Shown: positions 1-6,434 of the stretch, piece after piece
Layout: each line of letters opens with the position of its first letter
How positions within the stretch are numbered: the first letter of the stretch is position 1
Assembly: GCA_005879255.1 (NCBI GenBank)
Contig: VBKY01000381.1
Location: 1-7,381, forward strand
From: Deltaproteobacteria bacterium
Lineage (GTDB): Bacteria; Desulfobacterota_B; Binatia; UBA9968
Direction: 5' to 3'
Length of the DNA: 7,381 nt
Notes under the pieces: model-generated
What the model saw: the letters and a program-made list of their open reading frames with translations, nothing else
The model's database searches: none
What the model was told of the DNA's origin: nothing
Position numbers and translations under genes: made by a program

Positions 1-472
1 TGACGGCAAGAACTTTACCCTTCAAATCCTCCACTCGCTTGATCTCAGGCTTCGCATAGAGATGCCAGTTCAGCCTATCCACCATGTAGCCGATCATGCG
101 GATGGGTCTGCCGGCGACGGGCGCTCTAATTGCGGAGCTATGAAAATCCACGGTGACATCACCTGTGATCATCCCGGTAATGGCCGGAGTGGAGCCCATC
201 TGCACTATGTCAATCTCCAGACCCTCCTGCCGATAGAAGCCCTTCTTGACTCCGACCAACAAAGGCACGTTCGGCAAAGCTCGAACTGGAATCGCCGCAG
301 CGATTCGCTCGACTTTGTTTGGCTTCTGCTCTTGTGTCTTTTGTGCCAGCAGAATTTGCTCCGAAGATGGCGCAGGGTGACCAAGCCCAGCTACGGCGGA
401 GCCGTTCACAATGACAATTGTTAAGATCAAAAAGAACGCACTGACAAATGATCTTGCTGCGCTCAACTTCAT
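1..472 (-). CDS. NMT1/SsuA-like ABC transporter substrate-binding protein, N-terminal part
   Basis: Seen: reading the minus strand from the ATG at 472-470 gives 157 uninterrupted codons that run off the left edge, so the C-terminus is missing. A GAGGGG ribosome-binding site lies 8 nt before the ATG. Residues 1-28 form a signal peptide: Lys2 and Arg7, a hydrophobic core FFLILTIVIV (13-22), and an AVA cleavage site at 26-28. After a hydrophilic linker the mature part has VGVKKGFYRQEGLEIDIV (73-90), then MITGDVTVDF (101-110) and a VEDLKGK segment (147-153). Known: 'GFY..EGL.I...' near the N-terminus, a 'GdvD' step and a later 'DLKGK' are typical of NitT/TauT/thiamine-precursor binding proteins (NMT1/THI5-like fold), which deliver small anionic or aromatic ligands to an ABC permease in the periplasm. 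Inference: the ligand is unknown. The gene follows the dioxygenase gene by 62 nt on the same strand, so an aromatic ligand is reasonable. The partner permease is not in view. Confidence 0.85.
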   Translation of the reverse strand, partial: MKLSAARSFVSAFFLILTIVIVNGSAVAGLGHPAPSSEQILLAQKTQEQKPNKVERIAAAIPVRALPNVPLLVGVKKGFYRQEGLEIDIVQMGSTPAITGMITGDVTVDFHSSAIRAPVAGRPIRMIGYMVDRLNWHLYAKPEIKRVEDLKGKVLAV

Positions 473-534
473 TTGAAGTTCCCCTCGGCTTTTTGTTTGT
501 CTTTACTTTCGGTGATGCTTAGTGAAATAGCTTT

Positions 535-1431
535 TCAGGCCTGCCATCCAGGATCGGGTTTTCCTTCCATGGCGTGGCGGATATCCGCGCCGGGAGGGCC
601 GGCCGTTCCCCAACGGTCGATAAGCTCAGGAGTCCTCGGCCATATTTTTGGCTCATGCGAGGCCTCGTCCTGGATGTAATCGATGTCGGATGTGTATTCG
701 ACGACGTAGTCCAGGGGTTCTTTGAAGTAGCAGAAAATATTGTTTCCCGGGCCGTGCCGTCCCGGACCCCAGCCGGGCTCGAAGCCGTGCTTGCGCATAT
801 TCACCATGCCGCGCATCACCTCATCGACGTTGGCGACGAGGTAAGCGATATGGTTAAGCGAAGCGTGAGGGGCGCGACTGAGCGCGATCGAATGATGTTT
901 AGTATTACAGCGCAGAAAGACCATCTGCCGTTCGCTCCAATCGGAGATTCGAAAGCCAAGTACTTCTGTGTAAAATTCTATCATCGCTTCAATTTGCGTG
1001 GTGTTAAGGACGACATGACAAATGGAATGAGGCTGCACGCCCTTGGTCTGCCACTCGCCTCGATGCTGAACGACGCCGGCGCTCAACTCAATGCAGCGGC
1101 CCTCCGGATCAATGAATCGAAAGCCATATCCTCCCCCAGGCTCGTTCAGGGTTTGCGGCTCCGATACTAACCGGATACCGCGAGACCGCAATTCCAGGGC
1201 GGTTCGATTCACATCATCCTCGTTGCTCACGCCAAAAGCGATATGATGCAGGCCACAACGCTGGGCTGAATGAAGGCTCAACAGATGATGCTCGGCAGAA
1301 GCGCCGCGAAAATAAACCGCATCGTTTTCCTGTGATATTTGATCCAAACCCCAGATGGTCGAATAGAATTCCCGCTGTTTATTTAGATCGGGCGAGAGAA
1401 TTCCTACATGTCGCAAATGGGTGATTGCCAT
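535..1431 (-). CDS. Two-domain VOC protein, probable type I extradiol ring-cleavage dioxygenase
   Basis: A 298-residue cytoplasmic protein made of two VOC (glyoxalase/dioxygenase) domains, roughly 4-120 and 133-250, plus a tail. Known: type I extradiol dioxygenases such as BphC bind Fe(II) or Mn(II) in the C-terminal domain through His-His-Glu and cleave catechol-type rings next to the hydroxyls. Seen: the matching residues are His139 (ICHVVL), His194 (LNHIAY) and Glu245 (YVVEY). His179/His180, His226 (GRH) and Tyr235 sit where BphC has its second-sphere His195, His241 and Tyr250, and the His-to-Tyr-to-Glu spacings of 9 and 10 match. The N-domain also keeps His8, His63 and Glu115. The start at 1431-1429 is chosen because an AGAGGG site lies about 8 nt upstream and the first domain begins at once; the frame stays open 60 codons further upstream to a TTG at 1611. 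The binding-protein gene follows at 62 nt. The substrate cannot be named; a non-dioxygenase VOC enzyme is the alternative. Confidence 0.88.
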   Translation of the reverse strand: MAITHLRHVGILSPDLNKQREFYSTIWGLDQISQENDAVYFRGASAEHHLLSLHSAQRCGLHHIAFGVSNEDDVNRTALELRSRGIRLVSEPQTLNEPGGGYGFRFIDPEGRCIELSAGVVQHRGEWQTKGVQPHSICHVVLNTTQIEAMIEFYTEVLGFRISDWSERQMVFLRCNTKHHSIALSRAPHASLNHIAYLVANVDEVMRGMVNMRKHGFEPGWGPGRHGPGNNIFCYFKEPLDYVVEYTSDIDYIQDEASHEPKIWPRTPELIDRWGTAGPPGADIRHAMEGKPDPGWQA

Positions 1432-1829
1432 TGCTTCATCCCTCTGAGTTCGGATGATCTCATTTAAGGGAGGTTTGCCTACGTGTTTAAATTCAATTCT
1501 TCCCAACTGCTTATAAGCAGAACTACGGAAGGAGACAAGCGACCGCCAAAGTGTGAAAAGGAAGACGTTTTCCATGGCGACTTTTCTGTTCCGGTGGCCG
1601 TCCACGTTCAAGGTTTAATTTCTCCTTTGAGAAGCCAGGCCATTAAGCGAAAAAGCCATAACTATCAACAAAAAACTTGACCCGATGCTCTCGACCCGTT
1701 GCTCTCGCAATGACTGCGCAAGCTCGTCTTCATTGACACAAGAAACTCGGTTGTAATACGTTCACTCGAAGGCGGTCGTCGCAGCGGCCGCGAAATCAGA
1801 GATAGGTCTTCTTCAACGGGTTTTTAAGG
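1432..1829. promoter_or_regulatory. Divergent intergenic region between dioxygenase and efflux operon
   Basis: This 398-nt interval separates the minus-strand dioxygenase gene from the plus-strand exporter gene and must hold both promoters unless the dioxygenase is read from elsewhere. Its left part (1432-1611) is open in the dioxygenase frame but encodes nothing I recognise. On the minus strand an AAAGGAGA motif (1628-1621) precedes a TTG at 1611, and TATCAA at 1663-1668 (TTGATA on the minus strand) with CTTAAT 15 nt further is a weak sigma-70-like pair. On the plus strand, the 8-mer TGCTCTCG occurs twice with a 14-nt period (1686-1693 and 1700-1707), and a perfect TTGACA lies at 1733-1738. 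No regulator gene is in view. The control signals are inferred by eye, not established. Confidence 0.4.
1733..1759 (+). promoter_or_regulatory. Weak candidate promoter for the efflux operon
   Basis: A perfect -35 hexamer TTGACA at 1733-1738 is followed after 15 nt by TAATAC (1754-1759), which overlaps a better -10 match, TGTAAT (1752-1757), lying only 13 nt away. Neither combination has the ideal 17-nt spacer, so this is a guess. Transcription from here would give a leader of about 60 nt before the exporter start. Confidence 0.25.
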
Positions 1830-3446
1830 GTGATCTCCTTCAAACATCTTGCCGTGTCGCGCGAAAGCGCATCCTACAAATGGTGGATGGGGATCGCACT
1901 GGCGATTGGCTCGTCAACGGTGAGTTTTGCGGAACGCATGATCGAGATTGCGATTCCGCAGATCATGCTGGCCATGGGTGTCAGCCTGGATAAAGTACAG
2001 TGGGTTCGGACAGGCCCCGCTATCGTGAGAACCATTTTGGGACCGATGGTCGGATGGCTGGTAGGAATTTTTGGCACGCGCCGGCTTTATCTCGCAACGT
2101 TTGTTCTCTACATCATCTGCTCGGGATTTGCCGGTTCGTCCTGGAGCCTCGGCGTTTTGATTTTCTTCCTGACACTCAAGAATGCCGGCGGGGGCCTCAG
2201 GCAACCTCTTTCGATGTCGCTGATGTACCGCGCTTTCCCGCCGCAGCAGCGGGGCCTTGCGATGGGTCTATACCAGTCGAGTAATATGGTCGGCCCCCTG
2301 ATCGCGCCATTGGTCGGTGGTTGGTTGGTGGAAACCTTTGGTTGGCGCTGGGTATTCTACGTCAACATTCCGATCAATCTTGTGGCGCTGCTGCTCATCA
2401 TGTTGGTCATGCCGCGCGAACTCGACGACGAGAAACGAGAACGACCGGCTTCGGTAGACTTCATCGGATTGGGCGCCATGTCGCTGGGTCTGAGTACTTT
2501 GGTTTGGGCCGTCAACAACGGCACCGAATGGGGTTGGAGCTCGCCGTACATCTTGAACCTTTTTGGCATCGCCGCGGTTTCGCTTGTAGTTCTCATATTC
2601 GCAGAGCTCAAGACGAAACATCCCGTCTTTGAGATCAGAGTTTTTCAGAACATGTCTTTTACTCTGTCGTTTCTGGCCCGCCTCCTAAACACCGCCATTT
2701 TTCAGAGTACGAATTTTATCTTTGGGATTTTTCTGCAAAGGGAACTGCGCTTTTCGCCCCTGCAGGCGGGTCAACGCCTGGTGCCGATGGCGGTTACTTC
2801 CGGAATGGGGGCACTCAGTTTTGGCATGCTTGCGGACAAGATGCACATACCTGGGGTGGTCGCATTTTCAGTCCTAGCATCTTCCATCACGATGTATTTC
2901 TATTCGGGATTAGATGTTGGGTCGACGCTGATCCATATCGTCATGCTGACGGCTTTGCAGAGTTTCTTCCGTTCCGGCACCCAAGCGACGATGACCACCA
3001 TGGCTTTGGACACACTTCCGCCGGAGCAAACCACGTTGGGGGCGGGCATGGATACTCTGGCTCGCAACCTGGGGAATACGGCCGGGGTTCCGTTGATCTC
3101 GACTTATGTGACCCAACGAGAACTATCGCATCTTACCAAGCTGATGAGGATGCAGACGCTGGAACGCGAGGCGCCAACGGCAGCTTTGGAAACGCTGCAA
3201 ACCGCTTTTGCGCAGGCGGGACGGCCATTGGATGAGGCAAGAGCGAGGTCGCAGGGCATCCTAAGAAATCAACTGATCGAGCGGGCAACGATCGAAGCGT
3301 ACCACGATAGTTTCCGTCTCGTTTCGCTTGCCGGGCTCTTACTGGTACCGATGGTGCTTTTGATCCGAAGTATCTATTATCCGAAAGGAAATCGCGAAAA
3401 TTTGGCTGTACGGACGGCGCGTAAGCCAACTGAGGGAGACGACTGA
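1830..3446 (+). CDS. EmrB/QacA-type (DHA2) 14-helix MFS drug/organic-acid exporter
   Basis: A 538-residue inner-membrane antiporter, the usual size of DHA2 exporters, which use the proton gradient to expel amphipathic compounds. Seen: about 14 hydrophobic segments (near 20-40, 60-80, 86-103, 107-125, 143-165, 172-192, 211-228, 241-260, 278-298, 315-335, 342-360, 365-385, 405-425, 495-515). Also visible are the loop 2-3 motif GWLVGIFGTRR (75-85), the antiporter stretch from GLYQSSNMVGP (146-156) through GGWL to WRWVFYVNIPIN (172-183), and a long hydrophilic loop before the last helix (426-494). The stop is followed after 47 nt by an EmrA-like adaptor gene, which supports an EmrAB-type pair. 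The chosen start is GTG at 1830; AAGG directly abuts it, so spacing is poor. GTG at 1854 or ATG at 1887 are alternatives, the latter trimming into helix 1. Helix 1 lacks the usual LDxTIVNVALP pattern. The exported compound is unknown. Confidence 0.9.
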   Translation: MISFKHLAVSRESASYKWWMGIALAIGSSTVSFAERMIEIAIPQIMLAMGVSLDKVQWVRTGPAIVRTILGPMVGWLVGIFGTRRLYLATFVLYIICSGFAGSSWSLGVLIFFLTLKNAGGGLRQPLSMSLMYRAFPPQQRGLAMGLYQSSNMVGPLIAPLVGGWLVETFGWRWVFYVNIPINLVALLLIMLVMPRELDDEKRERPASVDFIGLGAMSLGLSTLVWAVNNGTEWGWSSPYILNLFGIAAVSLVVLIFAELKTKHPVFEIRVFQNMSFTLSFLARLLNTAIFQSTNFIFGIFLQRELRFSPLQAGQRLVPMAVTSGMGALSFGMLADKMHIPGVVAFSVLASSITMYFYSGLDVGSTLIHIVMLTALQSFFRSGTQATMTTMALDTLPPEQTTLGAGMDTLARNLGNTAGVPLISTYVTQRELSHLTKLMRMQTLEREAPTAALETLQTAFAQAGRPLDEARARSQGILRNQLIERATIEAYHDSFRLVSLAGLLLVPMVLLIRSIYYPKGNRENLAVRTARKPTEGDD

Positions 3447-3493
3447 ACGCACGGAGAAGAGCAGAGACCGCGGGCCATGAAAGACAGGAGGAC

Positions 3494-4849
3494 ATGCTAG
3501 CAACCGCGTTGAGCCGATTTAGCAGATTCCGGCTGACCGAAACTCGCCACGTTATCGCGTTGGTCGCGGTTGGGCTTGGTGTCGTCTGCGCCGGTTATTA
3601 TGGCATCGGCTGGTGGATCACGGCCATGAATACCGTATCCACCGACGAAGCCCGCGTAACCGCCTCCTACGCGACAATCAGCGCTGAAGTCTCGGGAAAG
3701 ATCGTCAAGTTTCCCGCCGAGGAGGGCGATGTCGTCCGCAAAGGCGACCTGCTGGCGGAGATCGATAAGGAAGAATACAGGAGCGCCTTGGATGAGGCGC
3801 TAGTAGAATTGAAACGCGCCAGCGCGCAACACGAAGAGGGAAAGCTCCAGTTCAAGGGAATGACCGCAACGGTTCGCAGCGAAATCAGCCGCGCCGAGGC
3901 CGCACTGGAGGCGGCCGGGGGAATGCTCAAAGAAAAAGTGCGGATGCACGAGCTTGCCAAACACGTCGGTAAATCGCAGGTCGAGCAGGCTGAGGCAGCG
4001 GTTAAAGTCGCGGATTCCAATCTCGCCAGGGCCGAAGCTAATCTAAGGAAAGCGGGCCTCGATTTGGAGCGCGCCAAGACCCTATTCGAAAAGCAGTTCA
4101 TCGCAGCCAAAGACCTCGACGACGCCCGAACTACCTATGAAAGCGCCCAAGCGACTGTCGAGATGCGCAAGGCCGAGATCCAACAATTTAAAGCGGACCT
4201 CCAGTTGGCGCAAGTTTCGAAGCTGAACAATTTCCGCGACGACGCGCCGTTGGCCGAAGTCCGCACGGTCACGGCAAAGTCGGATGTGCGAAAGGCTGAT
4301 GCGGAGCTGCGCTTGGCGACAGCTCGTCTCGCCGAGGTGGAAGCTTTCAAGGCGCGCCTTGAATCCCAGGAATCCATGATCAATCAGCTCAAGCTAAAAG
4401 TGGACACCCAAAAGCGCCACCTCGAGAGTACTGAGGTTACCAGTCCGGTAAACGGCATCGTCGTTCGCAAAACGGCCAACATCGGCGACATAGTGCAAAG
4501 GGGCCAGTCTTTTTTGAAGGTCATCATCCGAGACACGTTGGTGGTGCGTGCTAACGTGCGCGAGACTTACGTGAGATACATCGGGCAGGGCAATCCCGTT
4601 GAAATCTACGTTGACGCCTACCCCAATCGAGTCTTTAGAGGGAAAGTCAAACTGGTTGGTGATACCACCGATTCTGAGTTTGCCATTTTTAAACCCGGCG
4701 GGCCTTATTCGAGACTGGAGCAGATGATTCCGGTAGAGATTTCGCTCGACGGCGACTCCAGTAATCGCGATTTGAAACCAGGGATGAATGCCTGGGTCTA
4801 CATCAAGCGCCATTCAGCAATCGAAGAAAACAACAGCACGAAACAATAG
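3494..4849 (+). CDS. EmrA/HlyD-family membrane fusion (periplasmic adaptor) protein
   Basis: A 451-residue adaptor that would link the upstream MFS pump to an outer-membrane channel across the periplasm. Seen: a short cytoplasmic N-terminus, one membrane anchor (about 20-43), the first lipoyl half-motif GKIVKFPAEEGDVVRKGDLL (68-87), a long alpha-helical hairpin rich in Ala/Glu/Lys/Arg (about 92-312), the second lipoyl half TSPVNGIVVRKTANIGDIV (316-334), and a beta-barrel region with PVEIYVDAYP (368-377), AIFKPGG (397-403) and IPVEISLD (412-419), ending LKPGMNAWVYIKRH. This order is standard for EmrA-type adaptors. AGGAGG (3486-3491) sits only 2 nt from the ATG at 3494, a tight spacing, but an upstream in-frame TGA at 3479 makes this the first start. 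Odd: the hairpin arms are about 109 residues each, well beyond the usual EmrA length, and the tip reads R193-x3-L197-x6-A204 where TolC-docking adaptors usually have Ser. No TolC-like gene is in view. Confidence 0.93.
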   Translation: MLATALSRFSRFRLTETRHVIALVAVGLGVVCAGYYGIGWWITAMNTVSTDEARVTASYATISAEVSGKIVKFPAEEGDVVRKGDLLAEIDKEEYRSALDEALVELKRASAQHEEGKLQFKGMTATVRSEISRAEAALEAAGGMLKEKVRMHELAKHVGKSQVEQAEAAVKVADSNLARAEANLRKAGLDLERAKTLFEKQFIAAKDLDDARTTYESAQATVEMRKAEIQQFKADLQLAQVSKLNNFRDDAPLAEVRTVTAKSDVRKADAELRLATARLAEVEAFKARLESQESMINQLKLKVDTQKRHLESTEVTSPVNGIVVRKTANIGDIVQRGQSFLKVIIRDTLVVRANVRETYVRYIGQGNPVEIYVDAYPNRVFRGKVKLVGDTTDSEFAIFKPGGPYSRLEQMIPVEISLDGDSSNRDLKPGMNAWVYIKRHSAIEENNSTKQ

Positions 4850-4850
4850 G

Positions 4851-4910
4851 CCCATCGCCCAGGTCGCCCTCAATCCGACAAGTAAGCCGGGGTGGGGTCT
4901 TTATTTTTTC
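4851..4910 (+). terminator. Possible rho-independent terminator after the efflux operon
   Basis: Just after the adaptor stop, C-rich runs (CCCA at 4851-4854 and CCC at 4858-4860) can pair imperfectly with GGGG and TGGG (4889-4896), and a T-rich tract follows at 4899-4909. The loop is long (about 28 nt) and the stem is interrupted, so it is weak. The site lies between convergent genes, where a terminator is expected. Confidence 0.28.
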
Positions 4911-4999
4911 TGGTTCAGCCTACAAGCGTTATAAATTCTAAAATCGAGCGGTAATCCACTTCTGCACATAATCTGATAGGTGGCGAATGCAAACAGTTC

Positions 5000-6127
5000 T
5001 TACTTTTTCTGCTCCAACGTTTGTTTGACAAGCTCGTCTGCGGGCTTCCCATCCATCCAGTCCGGATTCCACATGACAATATACTTGGATCCGTCTCGGC
5101 GACGCATCATAGGATGGACATCGGTTTTGGGGATATCGATCCTCAGCGAATCATTTCTTCCGGCGCTTTCGGGGTCTCTTTGCACGGCCATTTGACCTTC
5201 GCGGGAAAGCAGCCAGTTCAGCAAGACTTTGGCCGCATTGGGATGAGCGGGTTTGTCCATTAGCGCGTAGGCGCCGCCAACAGGGTCCAATCCAACGCCC
5301 TCTTTCCAACCGGTGGTATCCAGCACTTGGACAGGCAATCCTTGTTGTTTCGCATTCAATGTGTCGTCGGACTGGCTGAAAAGAAATATCGCATACCTCT
5401 TTTGTGCCAGCCAGTCCGTTGCCTGGCGGTAATCGCGTGAAAACGTCAAGTCCATTTGGCCGAGCAGACGCCGAAGATACTGCGGGCCGAGGTCCGGATT
5501 GTAATAGAGGAAACGCGATCCATTGCGGCCCTCTCCCGTTCTTGGATCCGTAGCGACGATTTTCCCTTTCCATTTGGGGTTGAGCAGATCCCAATAGGAC
5601 TTAAATTCCGCCGGATTGACGAGGTCGGTGTTGTAGCTGCCAAAGCGTACATAAGCGCTCCCGGCCGAAACAAAGAGATATCTACCTTCCGGATCCGCAT
5701 AATGATGCTTTCCCTGCCACCATTTTGACGGGTCCCGTATTTCGGCAAGGTAAAGAGCCGGATCTATTTGCTGTAACGTTTTACCTTGATAAAGCGAGTG
5801 GGCTGAAGTCAAACCACAACGCACCACGTCTGACAGATATTTTCCGGCGCGCCTTTCCGTCATGATGCGCGACACGATATCACTGCAGGACGCCGAGACA
5901 GTGGTGGTCTTGATTTTAGGAAACGCTTTGTGAAACTCGTCGAGGAAACGATGGCTGCCGCTGGCGGAATAGACCACCTCTCCCTCTAGCTCTGCGGCCT
6001 TGATGACCTTCTCCCATTTGCTTTGCCAAGCTGCTTCGCCGGAAAAGGCGCTAGTCACATGAACCGCCTGACCGACAAAAAGGGCGAAAGCTAAAAGCCA
6101 TCTAAACTCCCGGCCTCGTATGGTCAT
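5000..6127 (-). CDS. Periplasmic extracellular solute-binding protein (Fbp/Afu/PotD-like fold)
   Basis: A 375-residue secreted binding protein that would capture a small solute in the periplasm for an ABC importer. Seen: a signal peptide at 1-27 (Arg4, Arg6 and Arg9, core LLAFALFVG, TSA at 25-27), then KVIKAAELEGEVVYSASGS (40-58), the domain-crossing stretch YNTDLV (165-170), SYWDLLNPKWKGKIVATDP (177-195), GVGLDPVGGAYAL (277-289) and HPNAAKVLLNWLLSREGQ (295-312). Known: the 'W.DLL.PKWKGKI...DP' block and the late 'HPNAAK.f..wlLS.eGQ' helix mark the family that includes iron, spermidine/putrescine and phosphonate binders. The start is clear: AGGAGG ends 8 nt before the ATG at 6127-6125. Length is normal. 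The gene runs convergent to the efflux operon, 150 nt away, with no permease or ATPase beside it. An unusual palindrome cluster lies 48-81 nt upstream of its ATG. The ligand is not identifiable; many such proteins are solo genes in catabolic islands. Confidence 0.9.
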   Translation of the reverse strand: MTIRGREFRWLLAFALFVGQAVHVTSAFSGEAAWQSKWEKVIKAAELEGEVVYSASGSHRFLDEFHKAFPKIKTTTVSASCSDIVSRIMTERRAGKYLSDVVRCGLTSAHSLYQGKTLQQIDPALYLAEIRDPSKWWQGKHHYADPEGRYLFVSAGSAYVRFGSYNTDLVNPAEFKSYWDLLNPKWKGKIVATDPRTGEGRNGSRFLYYNPDLGPQYLRRLLGQMDLTFSRDYRQATDWLAQKRYAIFLFSQSDDTLNAKQQGLPVQVLDTTGWKEGVGLDPVGGAYALMDKPAHPNAAKVLLNWLLSREGQMAVQRDPESAGRNDSLRIDIPKTDVHPMMRRRDGSKYIVMWNPDWMDGKPADELVKQTLEQKK

Positions 6128-6174
6128 AGCAAAACCCTCCTGCCTTTTTTGGTCGGAGCCTCCTCGTCGTCAGG

Positions 6175-6208
6175 GATATCGAGGGGATATCGGGGATATC
6201 CGGATATC
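6175..6208. repeat. Cluster of four GATATC palindromes
   Basis: The 6-bp palindrome GATATC occurs at 6175, 6186, 6195 and 6203, within 34 nt, each preceded by G residues. The last two join into a perfect 14-nt palindrome, GATATCCGGATATC (6195-6208); the others form dyads with 5-nt and 3-nt gaps. It lies 48-81 nt upstream of the binding-protein ATG (minus strand) and 23 nt beyond the stop of the HTH-protein fragment. It may be a multimeric operator, a REP-like element or a slippage-expanded repeat; the sequence alone does not decide. Confidence 0.8.
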
Positions 6209-6230
6209 GTGTCAGACCTGCGTTATTTGC

Positions 6231-6431
6231 CTAATCGCTATCGGCTGCTCGTTGCAAAGCGCGGCTCACATTGGAGGGATGACAGCCAAGGAAAACGGCT
6301 ATCTCCGCCGCTCGGTATCCCTGTTCCAGCACAGCCGTTTCAATAAACCGCCGTCGTACTTCTCCTAATAACCTCGTACGCCCTCCCTCCCGCGCCGCTT
6401 GCGGGTCTATTCCACTTTGTTTTGCCGCCTT
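6231..6431 (-). pseudogene. C-terminal HTH fragment, probably of a transposase-like (REP-associated/IS200-like) protein
   Basis: Reading the minus strand after an in-frame TGA (6434-6432) gives 66 codons ending in TAG (6233-6231). Seen: a basic stretch REGGRTRLLGEVRRRFIE (14-31) followed by AVLEQGYRAAEIAVFLGC (33-50) and HPSNVSRALQRA (51-62). 'RAAEIAVFLGC.PSNVSRAL' reads as a helix-turn-helix: helix, Gly turn, then a recognition helix with Ser-Asn-Val-Ser-Arg. Known: similar C-terminal HTH tails ('VLEqGY...EIA.fLGcHPSNVSRaLq') occur on REP-associated tyrosine transposases of environmental bacteria; I recall this from the family and have not searched. No ATG or ribosome-binding site is present, the catalytic HUH/Tyr domain is missing, and the frame upstream is closed by TGA, so this is a remnant. 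It lies between the decarboxylase-like gene and the binding-protein gene. A short stand-alone regulator is the less likely alternative. Confidence 0.6.
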
Positions 6432-6434
6432 TCA

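Noticed and set aside
473..534. Possible promoter between the dioxygenase and the NMT1-like binding-protein genes
   Set aside because: No convincing -35/-10 pair in these 62 nt; co-transcription from upstream is simpler.
574..1170. 198-codon open frame on the plus strand
   Set aside because: It is a shadow of the minus-strand dioxygenase gene, whose frame carries the VOC metal-ligand motifs.
3667..4110. 147-codon Ser/Ala-rich open frame on the minus strand inside the adaptor gene
   Set aside because: The Ala/Glu/Lys-rich coiled coil of the plus-strand gene produces a Ser/Ala/Leu-rich antisense translation; there is no independent evidence for a gene.
4850..4999. Searched for a small gene or RNA in the convergent gap
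   Set aside because: Only a C/G-rich stretch followed by a T-rich tract was seen; no open frame with a start and ribosome-binding site, and no strong structure apart from the weak terminator candidate.
6120..6368. Two overlapping short plus-strand frames (82 and 65 codons)
   Set aside because: Neither has a ribosome-binding site or family features, and they run opposite to the HTH fragment and through the palindrome cluster.
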